From CAYSIX01 sp964431205 (lineage in GTDB: Bacteria > Planctomycetota > Phycisphaerae > Phycisphaerales > Phycisphaeraceae), in the NCBI GenBank assembly GCA_964431205.1, contig CAYSIX010000136.1:1-11085 (forward strand): a DNA stretch of 11,085 nucleotides, written 5' to 3'. The notes below the pieces were generated by a model. The model saw only the letters and a list, made by a program, of their open reading frames with translations. It did not search any database and had not been told where the DNA came from. Both the position numbers and the translations under genes were made by a program. This document shows positions 1 to 7,261 of the stretch, in pieces (the stretch's first letter is position 1; each line of letters begins with the position of its first letter).

Positions 1-1315
1 CCTCGAGGTACCGGCGGTAGTCGGCGGCGGCGAGCTGCGGCTTGCCGTGCTCCTCGTACAGCCGGGCCCGCCGCAGCAGCGCCGGGCGGTAGTAGCGGTT
101 GGCCTCGCCCTGGTCGATGATCTGCGTGAGGCGAGAGGCGCCGCGGGTCACGTTGCCCCGCCGCGCGTCCGCCGACGCCAGCAGGTACGCCGCGTCGACC
201 AGCAGCGGCGACTGGGGGTGCTCGCGCAGCAGGCGCATGATCGCGTCGGCCATGCGTTCGTCCTGGCTCAGCTCGAATCGGGACAGCGCCAGCTTGTAGA
301 GCGTCTTGGCGTGCAGAGGGTGGTCGCCGTCGCCGTGGGCGATGCGCTCGAGCAGGGCGGCGGCCCGCTCGTGCTCGCCGCGCTCGACGTGCGCCGAGCC
401 GGCCAGGTACGTCGCGGCGACGCGGTCCTGCACGGGCAGGAGCTCGCCGTACTGCTCGTACGCCTCGAGCACGGCCTGGTGGCGTCCGGCGCTGAAGTGA
501 GACCAGAGGATCCCGACGGCGGCGGGCGCGAATTGGGCCGAGCTCTGCCGCCGGGTGACGACGCGCTCGTAAAACCGCACGGCCTGCTCGTAGTCGCCCT
601 GTTCGTAGCTGAGGTCGCCGGCGAGGCGTGCGGCCTCGGCGTCCACGCCCGGGTCGTCCAGCTCCAGCACGCCGCGCAGCGTTTGCAGCGCCTCGCCCGA
701 TCGTTCCCGCAGCACCTGGACGCGGGCGAGGTCGAGCATCGCGCGCGGGCGCATGGGCGTGTCGAGGGCGACGGCGGCTTCGAGCTGCGTCGCCGCCGCC
801 GCGAGGTTTCCGGCGCGGCGGTACGTCTGCCCACGCAGGTAGTGCACCGACGCGGCGATCGCCGGTTCCAGCTCCGAGACGTCGATCGGCTCCAGCGCCG
901 CCAGCGCCTCGTCGTGGCGGCCCAGGTCGGCCAGCACCTGTCCGCGCAGCAGGTCCACGGCATAACCCGGTACGATCGTCGGCGCCGGCGCGTCGGCCAG
1001 ACGACGCGCCGCCGTCGCGTCGTCGCCCGCCCGACGGTCCAGCAGCGCGCGGTAGTACAAGGCGTCGCCCCGCTTCTCGTCGGTGGGGAACCGGCCGAGG
1101 TACTCGTCGAACGCCTCGGCCGCCATCGCGTCCTCGCCCCGCTGCAGCAGCTTGTACGCGAACAGAAACTGCTGGTGCGCCGCCTCCGACTGCGCCAGCG
1201 CCGGCGGCGAGGCGAGGGTCACCGCGAGCACCGCCGCGCCCATCACCACGCACCGCCACGCACGGGCCGAGCCCCGCGCACGCACAAAACCGGAATTGAA
1301 CGGCGTCACGCTCAC
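1..1315 (-). CDS. Exported TPR-repeat protein of an ExbB/ExbD operon (C-terminus off the left edge)
   Basis: The frame is open from a GTG at 1315 to the window edge, giving 438 visible residues. The GTG overlaps the exbD stop as GTGA, implying translational coupling. Residues 1-41 look like a signal peptide: a basic stretch, a hydrophobic run from about V23 to L34, then PPALA before Q42. The mature part is a chain of helical pairs rich in Ala, Leu and Arg with TPR spacing, for example repeats around 'DLLRGQVLADLGRHDEALAA' and 'GDYEQAVRFYERVV'. TPR proteins are protein-binding scaffolds, so I infer a periplasmic partner of the ExbB/ExbD motor, comparable in role to the Tol-associated TPR protein CpoB/YbgF. 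I cannot assign a family. An internal ATG at codon 25 would lose the basic part of the signal peptide. The long plus-strand frame opposite is antisense noise. Confidence 0.82.
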   Translation of the reverse strand, partial: MSVTPFNSGFVRARGSARAWRCVVMGAAVLAVTLASPPALAQSEAAHQQFLFAYKLLQRGEDAMAAEAFDEYLGRFPTDEKRGDALYYRALLDRRAGDDATAARRLADAPAPTIVPGYAVDLLRGQVLADLGRHDEALAALEPIDVSELEPAIAASVHYLRGQTYRRAGNLAAAATQLEAAVALDTPMRPRAMLDLARVQVLRERSGEALQTLRGVLELDDPGVDAEAARLAGDLSYEQGDYEQAVRFYERVVTRRQSSAQFAPAAVGILWSHFSAGRHQAVLEAYEQYGELLPVQDRVAATYLAGSAHVERGEHERAAALLERIAHGDGDHPLHAKTLYKLALSRFELSQDERMADAIMRLLREHPQSPLLVDAAYLLASADARRGNVTRGASRLTQIIDQGEANRYYRPALLRRARLYEEHGKPQLAAADYRRYLE

Positions 1316-1746
1316 GGCGAATCCAACTCTTCGGCGGGGCGCACCGCGGCCAGCGAGACGTTGCGCAGCCCCGCCTGCTGCGCCAGGTCCATCACCCGCA
1401 CCGCCAGGCCGTAACTCGCGTCACGATCGCCCCGGACGATCACCGTCTCCTCGGGGAACTGCTCGGCCAGCGCGGCGAGCCGGCCCTTCAGCTCGCTCAG
1501 CGGCGTCTCCCGCTCGCCCAGGAAGACGCGACCGTCCTCCCTGACCGACAGCAGGATGTGCGTCGCGGCGCTGGAGCCCGGCTCGGCCGTCTCGGCCGTC
1601 GGCAGCTCCACGTCCAGACGCAGCTCCGCCTCGCGAAACACCGACGCGGTCATGAAGAAGATCAACAGCAGAAACAGCACGTCCACCATCGCCGCCAGCG
1701 GCAGCAGCGGTCGCGTCCGATCCCGCGTGTCGGCGGTGAAGCTCAT
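1312..1746 (-). CDS. exbD: ExbD/TolR-family biopolymer transport protein
   Basis: The product is 144 residues, a normal ExbD/TolR length. It has a short cytoplasmic N-terminus, one transmembrane helix at about residues 15-36 with the sequence 'MVDVLFLLLIFFMTAS', and a periplasmic domain ending in a conserved-looking basic/Asp stretch 'VIVRGDRDASYG'. The Asp in 'MVDVLF' is the position of the proton-carrying residue of the family. ExbD works with ExbB (or TolR with TolQ) to turn the proton gradient into force on periplasmic or outer-membrane partners. The start ATG overlaps the exbB stop as ATGA, and its own stop overlaps the GTG of the TPR gene, so the three genes form one tightly coupled unit. 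No TonB or TolA is seen in the window, so whether this is a transport or an envelope-integrity system is open. Confidence 0.93.
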   Translation of the reverse strand: MSFTADTRDRTRPLLPLAAMVDVLFLLLIFFMTASVFREAELRLDVELPTAETAEPGSSAATHILLSVREDGRVFLGERETPLSELKGRLAALAEQFPEETVIVRGDRDASYGLAVRVMDLAQQAGLRNVSLAAVRPAEELDSP

Positions 1747-2552
1747 GGCGTCACGCTCCGCGTCGCGTCCCGCTTGATGTGGTCGGCGATCGAGTGGACG
1801 GCCTGCTCGGCGTCGGCGAGCACCCGCGTCGCCCTCGCCTTGATCACCGAATAGAACACCAGCGCGACGATCGCCACGATCAGCCCGAACATCGTCGTCG
1901 CCATCGCCTGGCCCACCCCGCTGGCCAGCGCCGACGCCTCGGCGCTCGCCGTCTGCCCCTCAAGCAGGAAGAACGCCTTGATCATGCCCAGCACCGTCCC
2001 GAGCAGCCCGAGCATCGGCGCGACGTTGGACACGTCGGCCAGGTAGCTGATGCGGTTCCAGACCACGTCGGCGCGGCGTCGGCCCTCGGCGTCGATCATG
2101 TCCAGGATCGCCGAGTGCTCCTGGCTGGCGTTCTCGGCACACCGCTGCAGGATCGAGGCGATGAACACGCGGCGGTTCGAGCGGCACAAGTCCACCGCGG
2201 CCTCGTACTTGCGCTGGATCACCAGCTTGGTCACCTCGTCGATCAGGTCCGCCGGCGCCATGGCGCGGGCGTTGATCGTCAGCAGCAGCCAGAGGAAGAG
2301 CATCAGCGCGATGACGGACAGCGCGGCGATCAGGCCGTTGATCAGCGGCGAGTACATGAACAGGGTGGCGAACTCGGGCAGGGCGCCGGTGGTCGGGTCG
2401 ATGGGGCTGGGCGAGACGGCCTGGGCGGTGGTCTGGGCGGCGGCGGGACCGATCAGGGCGAGGGCGAGGCCGGCGGCGAGCAGCGGCGTCGCCGCGGCGC
2501 GGCGTGGGGGGCGTGGGCTGGGGCGGGGTGCGTGAGGCACGGCGGGCTCCAT
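1743..2552 (-). CDS. exbB: ExbB/TolQ/MotA-family proton channel protein
   Basis: The product is 269 residues from the ATG at 2552. An Ala-rich signal-like segment ends 'GPAAAQ' near residue 40. Three transmembrane helices follow at about 69-92, 173-196 and 213-237. The family signature 'VAPMLGLLGTVLGMIKAF' (177-194) and the third helix 'GQAMATTMFGLIVAIVALVF' identify the MotA/TolQ/ExbB proton-channel fold. It should assemble as an inner-membrane oligomer around ExbD. The N-terminal signal-like extension is longer than in Escherichia coli ExbB and resembles versions from bacteria that add a cleavable or extra N-terminal segment. The frame stays open to an ATG at 2627, but that start would overlap the likely promoter, and 2552 lies directly before a basic, signal-like N-terminus. 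No good ribosome binding site precedes 2552, so the start is moderately certain. Confidence 0.9.
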   Translation of the reverse strand: MEPAVPHAPRPSPRPPRRAAATPLLAAGLALALIGPAAAQTTAQAVSPSPIDPTTGALPEFATLFMYSPLINGLIAALSVIALMLFLWLLLTINARAMAPADLIDEVTKLVIQRKYEAAVDLCRSNRRVFIASILQRCAENASQEHSAILDMIDAEGRRRADVVWNRISYLADVSNVAPMLGLLGTVLGMIKAFFLLEGQTASAEASALASGVGQAMATTMFGLIVAIVALVFYSVIKARATRVLADAEQAVHSIADHIKRDATRSVTP

Positions 2553-2618
2553 GAGAGATTCGCGGTGTGAGGCGCCTCGGGCTGCGCCGGCGGGCGCGGA
2601 TGAAGCGTTCGTGGTTCG

Positions 2619-2627
2619 TGATATCAT
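2619..2627 (+). promoter_or_regulatory. Candidate extended -10 promoter of bioB
   Basis: TGATATCAT fits the extended -10 form TGnTAnnnT, with TATCAT matching five of six consensus bases. Transcription would start near 2634, leaving a leader of about 31 nt with a Shine-Dalgarno. No convincing -35 is seen. I looked for the palindromic BirA-type biotin operator and did not find one. Confidence 0.42.
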
Positions 2628-2650
2628 CGGTCACAGGCCCGCCGGGTCAA
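2623..2650 (-). promoter_or_regulatory. Candidate promoter of the exbB-exbD-TPR operon
   Basis: On the minus strand TTGACC (2650-2645, five of six matches to the -35 consensus) is followed after 16 bp by GATGAT (2628-2623, four of six matches to the -10). The predicted transcript would start near 2616 and leave about 64 nt before the ATG at 2552. It lies on the same bases as the bioB -10, so the two genes may compete for polymerase. This is a pattern match only. Confidence 0.35.
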
Positions 2651-2654
2651 GGAG
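2649..2654 (+). promoter_or_regulatory. Ribosome binding site deciding the bioB start
   Basis: AAGGAG ends 10 nt before the ATG at 2665. The frame is open upstream to 2551, but the earlier ATG has no such site and would add a low-complexity segment unlike BioB, so 2665 is the better start. Confidence 0.7.
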
Positions 2655-2664
2655 CCACCGGAAA

Positions 2665-3789
2665 ATGGACCCCCGCTTCTATCAGCGTCTGGCCGAGGAC
2701 GCCCTGGCCGATCGGTCGCCCGAACCGCAGACGCTTCGCCGGCTGATCGACGACGAGGCGGTCGAGCTGCTGCCGCTGCTGCACGCGGCGTACACGGCGC
2801 GTCGGCACCACTTCGGCCGGCGGGTGCAGGTGCACATCCTCAACAACGCGCAGAACGGCCACTGCCCGGAGGACTGCGCGTACTGCACGCAGGCGAGGAC
2901 GAGCGAGGCGCAGATCGAGGCGTACGGGGTCAAGCGGGAGGCGGAGATCCTCTCCGAGGCCGAGCGTGCGTACCGGGCGGGGGCGTACCGGTACTGCATG
3001 GTGTTCGCGGGCCGTGGCCCGGGTGAGCGTCGGGTGGCGTGGCTGGCCGACGTGGTGCGGAAGATCAAGGCGCGGTGGCCGCTGGAGGTGTGCGTGTCGG
3101 CGGGGCTGCTGGACGAGGCGAAGGCGGCGGTGCTGGCCGAGGCCGGCGTCGATCGGCTCAACCACAACCTCAACACGAGCCGACGGCACTACCCGAGCAT
3201 CTGCACGACGCACACGTACGACGACCGTCTGGCGACGCTGCGGGCGGCGCGACAGGCGGGGCTGCAGACCTGCAGCGGGCTGATCGCGGGCATGGGCGAG
3301 GCGACCGACGACCTGATCGAGGTCGCGCAGACCCTGCGTGAGCTGGGCAGCGAGTCGATCCCGGTGAACTTCCTGCTGCCGTTCGAGGGCACGGCGATCG
3401 GTCGGCCGCGGGGCCTGACGCCGCAGCGATGCCTGCGCGTGCTGTGCCTGTTCCGCCTGACGAACCCGCGCGCGGAGGTGCGGTGCGCGGCGGGACGAGA
3501 GTTCCACCTGGGGGCGCTGGAGCCGCTGTGCCTGTACCCGGCCAACTCGCTGTTCGTCGACGGGTACCTCAACGCGGCGGGCGCCGAGCGGCGGCGGACG
3601 TACCGGATGATCCGTGATGCGGGCTTCGAGGTGGACAGCAACGTGCCGCTGGACGAGCTGCTGGATGAAGCGTCGCAGGCGACGGATGAAACCGGCGACG
3701 AGGTTGGCGTGGGCGCGGCCTCGATCACGGTGGGGGGCCAGACGCCGCGGACCAAGACCGTGGCGGAGCTGCGTCCGGCGTGCGGGTGA
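2665..3789 (+). CDS. bioB: Biotin synthase (radical SAM)
   Basis: The product is 374 residues; Escherichia coli BioB has 346. BioB inserts sulfur into dethiobiotin, the last step of biotin synthesis, using a SAM-binding [4Fe-4S] cluster and a sacrificial [2Fe-2S] cluster. The radical-SAM motif is 'GHCPEDCAYCTQA', with C67, C71 and C74 as 4Fe-4S ligands. The [2Fe-2S] ligands also appear present: C111 in 'YRYCM', C143 in 'LEVCVSAG' and C203 in 'TCSGLIAGMGE', with R273 in 'VRCAAGRE'. Further hallmarks are 'RLNHNLNTS' and 'CTTHTYDDRL'. The extra length is at the N-terminus (about 25 residues) and in an acidic, then Gly/Thr-rich C-terminal tail after about residue 325. The gene stands alone: no bioA, bioD or bioF lies nearby. 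It is divergent from exbB, with 112 bp between the start codons. Confidence 0.96.
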   Translation: MDPRFYQRLAEDALADRSPEPQTLRRLIDDEAVELLPLLHAAYTARRHHFGRRVQVHILNNAQNGHCPEDCAYCTQARTSEAQIEAYGVKREAEILSEAERAYRAGAYRYCMVFAGRGPGERRVAWLADVVRKIKARWPLEVCVSAGLLDEAKAAVLAEAGVDRLNHNLNTSRRHYPSICTTHTYDDRLATLRAARQAGLQTCSGLIAGMGEATDDLIEVAQTLRELGSESIPVNFLLPFEGTAIGRPRGLTPQRCLRVLCLFRLTNPRAEVRCAAGREFHLGALEPLCLYPANSLFVDGYLNAAGAERRRTYRMIRDAGFEVDSNVPLDELLDEASQATDETGDEVGVGAASITVGGQTPRTKTVAELRPACG

Positions 3790-3803
3790 GGACAAGTCGC
3801 CGG

Positions 3804-3909
3804 GGCCGCCCGGCGGGCCGCACGATGCGCACCGCGAGGCCGGGGGTTCAAGGTCAAAGTGCAGGGTTGGATCGTGGCCGCCCGGCGGGGGCACGAAGCG
3901 CGCCGAGGC
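3804..3909. repeat. Imperfect direct repeat in the bioB downstream spacer
   Basis: The 14-mer GGCCGCCCGGCGGG occurs at 3804 and again at 3876. Similarity continues through GCACGA, GCGC, CCG and AGGC to 3840 and 3909, about 37 and 34 bp per copy with a few mismatches and gaps. The copies are offset by 72 bp. Each starts with a tight CCGCC/GGCGG palindrome. The gene-free stretch is 3790-3951 and nothing else in it is recognisable apart from the hairpins listed next. Confidence 0.55.
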
Positions 3910-3934
3910 GCGGCGGTCACGGGTCGGGAACCCG
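3899..3934. terminator. Possible bidirectional terminator hairpins between bioB and the small-protein operon
   Basis: Two inverted repeats sit between convergent genes. One is CGCGC, loop CGAG, GCGCG (3899-3912, with one more potential pair inside). The other is CGGGT, loop CGGGA, ACCCG (3920-3934). Neither is followed by a clear T-run on either strand, so intrinsic termination is uncertain. Confidence 0.3.
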
Positions 3935-3951
3935 GACCGGGAAGAAAGATT

Positions 3952-4278
3952 TCAGCGACCGCTTCGGCCGCCGGCGTCGGCGCCCCCGCCCCCGCCGCGG
4001 AACAGCCGCGCCACGTCCACCACGCCGGCGACCTGCAACTGCTTGCGCGCCGCGTCGTGCGTGTAGATCACCAGCCGCTCCGTTCTGTCGTCGAGCAGAA
4101 AGAGGGCCTCTTCATCTCGCCGGGTGAAGGCGGTCATGAGGGTGAAGTTCTGCTCGGTGATGACCATCTCGGCTTCAGCGCTGGAACCGAGATGGGGCTG
4201 AAGCTGGACAAGGAGGATGCCGGCGAGGGTGAACGCCGAGGCCAGCAGGCAGTAGCAGGCGGTTTCGATGCGGGTCAT
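3952..4278 (-). CDS. Small membrane-anchored or secreted protein, paralogue-like to the next gene upstream
   Basis: The product is 108 residues. A GGAG sits 7 nt before the ATG at 4278. Residues 7-25 are a hydrophobic anchor or signal segment, followed by a compact beta-rich domain at about 36-90 with 'EALFLLDDRTERLVIYTHD' and 'QLQVAGVVDVARLF'. It ends in a run of five glycines and a Gly/Arg tail. The domain lines up with that of the gene at 4339-4632: a leading 'MVIT' or 'MMIS', a hydrophobic strand ending in a D-x-T turn, a second hydrophobic strand, and a final 'L(Q/E)VxG' strand. This resembles a single beta-propeller-like blade. I recall similar short secreted proteins in planctomycetes but cannot name a family. 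It is the last of three co-oriented small genes, 60 nt after the previous one. Function unknown. Confidence 0.75.
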   Translation of the reverse strand: MTRIETACYCLLASAFTLAGILLVQLQPHLGSSAEAEMVITEQNFTLMTAFTRRDEEALFLLDDRTERLVIYTHDAARKQLQVAGVVDVARLFRGGGGGADAGGRSGR

Positions 4279-4338
4279 GTCGGTTCTCCATCGAGCGGCC
4301 CGGGGGGGCGGATCGGCGAGGTTCAGCGGGGATCGGGC

Positions 4339-4632
4339 TCAGCGTCTCTGCAGGGGTCCGCTCAGGTCGTCACTGATCCGTCGGCTGCCGACGATCTCGA
4401 GGTTGTTGTTCGAGGTGTTGAAGAACAGGGCGACCATGTTGCCGTTGGTCTTGTCGATGATGTAGACGACGGCCTGCTGGGACCGGGTGGCGGACCGGCC
4501 GGAGATCATCATGTAGTCCGCCCCGCCGCCGAACTGGGCGTGGGCCGGCGTCGGCGCCAGGGCCGTGAGCACCACCGCCCCGAGCAGGACCACGTTCAAG
4601 ACTATCAACGCCGCCAGGGATCGCCTGTTCAT
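4339..4632 (-). CDS. Small exported protein with a single beta-rich domain
   Basis: The product is 97 residues from the ATG at 4632, chosen because GAGGAG (4646-4641) ends 8 nt upstream; the in-frame ATG at 4638 is only 2 nt from that site. A clear signal peptide is seen: basic 'MNRR', a long hydrophobic run, and 'PTPAHAQ' with probable cleavage near residue 32. The mature part has 'ADYMMISG', then 'QAVVYIIDKTNGNMVALFFN', then 'LEIVGSRRISDDL'. The two hydrophobic strands around a D-K-T-N-G turn look like a propeller blade or beta-hairpin. It appears to be a diverged paralogue of the neighbour at 3952-4278. Such a protein would act in the periplasm or outside. No enzyme motif is visible and I assign no function. 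Confidence 0.8.
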   Translation of the reverse strand: MNRRSLAALIVLNVVLLGAVVLTALAPTPAHAQFGGGADYMMISGRSATRSQQAVVYIIDKTNGNMVALFFNTSNNNLEIVGSRRISDDLSGPLQRR

Positions 4633-4682
4633 CGTCATCGCTCCTCGTCGAAACGCCAGCGCGTCGGCCGCGCCCGACACGG

Positions 4683-4877
4683 TCAGTCCTGGTGCCCCCG
4701 CTTGGGGCTCATGAAGCTGCCGATCGCCACCAGCACGACCAGGAACACGCTGAGCACGATGGTGATCCACGGCGTGTGCGCCGGCTCGTTCGCCGATCCG
4801 ATGTCCTGCGCCATCGCCGACGAGGTCAGCAGCATCAGAACGGCCGGCACAAACCACTTGGCGGGAATGCTTCGCAT
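4683..4877 (-). CDS. Small membrane protein with signal peptide and C-terminal 'SPKRGHQD' tail
   Basis: The product is 64 residues. An N-terminal signal peptide ('MRSIPAKWFVPAVLMLLTSS', then 'AMAQ') is followed by a short polar loop, one transmembrane helix at about 37-55 ('WITIVLSVFLVVLVAIGSF'), and a short charged tail 'MSPKRGHQD', presumably cytoplasmic. I recall similar short proteins with an SxKRxHxD-like end in planctomycete genomes, but this is memory and not a search. It is the first of three minus-strand small genes, and the 50-nt gap before the next suggests one transcript. No Shine-Dalgarno precedes the ATG; a -10 element lies 6 nt upstream, so the mRNA may be leaderless. A much longer open frame over the same stop is antisense to the protease gene and is not real. 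Confidence 0.78.
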   Translation of the reverse strand: MRSIPAKWFVPAVLMLLTSSAMAQDIGSANEPAHTPWITIVLSVFLVVLVAIGSFMSPKRGHQD

Positions 4878-4883
4878 GAATTC

Positions 4884-4912
4884 ATGGTAGCGGTGTGCCC
4901 GGGCGATGTAAA
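4884..4912 (-). promoter_or_regulatory. Strong candidate promoter of the small-protein operon, giving a leaderless start
   Basis: On the minus strand TTTACA (4912-4907, five of six -35 matches) is followed by exactly 17 bp and then TACCAT (4889-4884, four of six -10 matches). Only six bases (GAATTC) separate the -10 from the ATG at 4877. Transcription should therefore begin at or very near the A of the start codon. Confidence 0.62.
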
Positions 4913-5000
4913 CGCGACACGGACGACGGCCACGACCCGGGCGTCGAACGACCGAACCGCGACGGTCAGGGGCCGTGATGAACCGCCGACGCGGCCACGC

Positions 5001-5009
5001 TGCTAAGCT
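5001..5009 (+). promoter_or_regulatory. Candidate extended -10 promoter directly before the protease gene
   Basis: TGCTAAGCT fits TGnTAnnnT and ends 6 nt before the ATG at 5016. No Shine-Dalgarno and no good -35 are seen. The spacing implies a leaderless transcript. The rest of the divergent spacer (about 4913-5000) shows no recognisable element. Confidence 0.4.
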
Positions 5010-5015
5010 GGCGTG

Positions 5016-5894
5016 ATGGTCCCAACCCAAACGCTGGCGGACCTGGACTGGCGGGTCGTGCCGATCGGGGCCCTGGCGCTCGTCCTGGCGGCGTGGCGCG
5101 GGTGGCTGGGTCGCGGCGCGTTCGCCGAGGCGCCGACGCGGCAGGTCGGGGTCACGCTGTACGACGGGTTCGTCGGCCTGCTGCTGACACTCACGGGCAT
5201 GATCTTCGCCGGCGCCGCCATGGTCCAGATCGTGGGCGCGCCGGCGGCCGGTGACTCGACGCCGCAGCGCCTCACCCTCGCGGGCGCCGCCGGCGCGCTG
5301 GCCCTCCAGGCGATCGGCTTCGGCCCCGCGCTGGCGTTCCTCGCGTGGCGCCTCGCCCAGACCGAGCACGGCTGGCGCCGCTTCGGCCTGACCGCCGCGA
5401 GCCGCGCACGCGACCTCGCCCGCGGCGCCGTCACGCTGCTGTTCGCCCTCCCGGTCGTCTACAGCCTCACCATCCTCGGCGCCGCCGTCGCGATCCTGCT
5501 CGGCGGAACGGTCGAGCCGATCGGGCACACGACCCTGCGCCAGCTCGCCGGCGACGTCGAGCCCGCCACCGCCGCGCTCGTGCTGGTCTCGGTCGTCGCC
5601 GTCGCCCCGCTCGTCGAGGAGCTGATCTTCCGCGGCCTGCTCCAGACGGCGCTGGTCGAGACGCTCGGCTGGACCAGCCGATGGCCCGCGCTGATGATCG
5701 CCGCCGCCGTCTTCGCCACCGTCCATCTCAGCGCCGTGCCGTGGTACGGCCTGCCGGCGCTGTTCGCCTTCGGCGTCGTCCTCGGCTGGTCCTACGAACG
5801 AACCGGCAGCCTCTGGCCCGCCATCCTCGCCCACGCCGGCTTCAACGCCCTCAACGTCGCCCTCGTCATCGCCTTCTTCCGGCCCGACCCCTGA
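5016..5894 (+). CDS. CPBP-family (CAAX protease/bacteriocin-processing, Abi-type) intramembrane metalloprotease
   Basis: The product is 292 residues with several predicted transmembrane helices (about 15-27, 52-72, 85-110, 137-162, 184-198, 223-238, 245-258 and 266-286). The family motifs are in order: 'EELIFRGLLQ', with E201, E202 and R206 as the EExxxR motif; H237 in 'FATVHLS'; and H273 with N277 in 'LAHAGFNALN'. These are the glutamate and histidine residues of the Rce1/CPBP active site. In bacteria such proteins cleave or process membrane or peptide substrates, and some act in bacteriocin self-immunity; the substrate here is unknown. An in-frame GTG at 5013 lies directly before the ATG; I prefer the ATG. 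It is divergent from the small-protein operon and 19 nt ahead of mtnA. No prenylation or bacteriocin genes are nearby. Confidence 0.9.
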   Translation: MVPTQTLADLDWRVVPIGALALVLAAWRGWLGRGAFAEAPTRQVGVTLYDGFVGLLLTLTGMIFAGAAMVQIVGAPAAGDSTPQRLTLAGAAGALALQAIGFGPALAFLAWRLAQTEHGWRRFGLTAASRARDLARGAVTLLFALPVVYSLTILGAAVAILLGGTVEPIGHTTLRQLAGDVEPATAALVLVSVVAVAPLVEELIFRGLLQTALVETLGWTSRWPALMIAAAVFATVHLSAVPWYGLPALFAFGVVLGWSYERTGSLWPAILAHAGFNALNVALVIAFFRPDP

Positions 5895-5900
5895 CCCCGC

Positions 5901-5906
5901 TATCAT
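5901..5906 (+). promoter_or_regulatory. Candidate -10 element directly before mtnA
   Basis: TATCAT (five of six matches to TATAAT) lies in the 19-nt gap after the protease stop and ends 7 nt before the mtnA ATG. There is no Shine-Dalgarno and no strong -35 (TTCCGG at 17 bp). It may drive a leaderless mtnA mRNA in addition to read-through from upstream. Confidence 0.42.
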
Positions 5907-5913
5907 CCGCACC

Positions 5914-7005
<1,092 letters not shown>

Positions 7006-7032
7006 CCGAACCAACACGGACGCGACGAGACG

Positions 7033-7050
7033 GACGCGACGAGTCGCGTC
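7033..7050 (+). terminator. Hairpin just after mtnA, possible terminator
   Basis: GACGCGA, loop CGAG, TCGCGTC forms a perfect 7-bp stem starting 28 nt after the mtnA stop. The left arm is part of a 14-bp near-tandem repeat (CGGACGCGACGAG at 7017 and 7031). There is no T-run, so it may stall or protect the transcript and not terminate by itself. Confidence 0.42.
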
Positions 7051-7055
7051 GCTTC

Positions 7056-7222
7056 GCCGCCGCGCGCCCGCGTCGCCCCTCAACGAGAAGCCGGGCCCTG
7101 AGCGGCAGCGAAGGGCCGGATCACGCGCCGGATCCTGCATCGCGACAGCCGCCGCGCGCCCCCGTCGCGCCACCACGAGAAGCCGAGCCCTGAGCGGCAG
7201 CGAAGGGCCGGATCACGCGCCG
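7056..7222. repeat. Two copies of a 75-bp intergenic repeat with a REP-like stem-loop
   Basis: 7056-7130 and 7148-7222 are direct copies offset by 92 bp. The inner 48 bp (7083-7130 and 7175-7222) differ at one position only; the outer 27 bp are also closely similar. Each copy contains an inverted repeat GCCCT-(12 nt)-AGGGC. On the minus strand this reads CCCTTCG-CTGCCG-CTCAGGG, which resembles the dispersed CCCTTCG...CTCAGGG hairpins I know from other bacterial genomes. The spacer 7006-7261 holds no gene that I can support; besides this repeat and the hairpin at 7033 it has only a weak 6-bp inverted repeat CGCACC/GGTGCG at 7223-7246, near the sodC stop. Confidence 0.8.
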
Positions 7223-7261
7223 CGCACCTCACCAATCGCTGGTGCGACCGCCCCGGATCCG

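Noticed and set aside
47..1414. 455-residue plus-strand open frame
   Set aside because: It is antisense to the TPR gene and to part of exbD. It is Arg/Val/Gln-rich with no domain, a usual artefact of high-GC DNA.
2553..2627. N-terminal extension of ExbB to the ATG at 2627
   Set aside because: The ATG lies inside the likely -10 region, and the added residues look like non-coding translation.
2551..2664. N-terminal extension of BioB to the ATG at 2551
   Set aside because: It would overlap the exbB start and the promoters. The AAGGAG site before 2665 and the family length favour the shorter form.
2553..2664. BirA-type biotin operator before bioB
   Set aside because: I looked for the long TTGTAAAC-type palindrome and saw none.
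3859..4890. 343-residue plus-strand open frame
   Set aside because: It is antisense to the three small minus-strand genes, which have signal peptides and ribosome sites; this frame has none.
7084..7222. The repeated block at 7056-7222 as a CRISPR array
   Set aside because: There are only two copies, the repeat is longer than its 17-bp spacer, and no cas genes are present.
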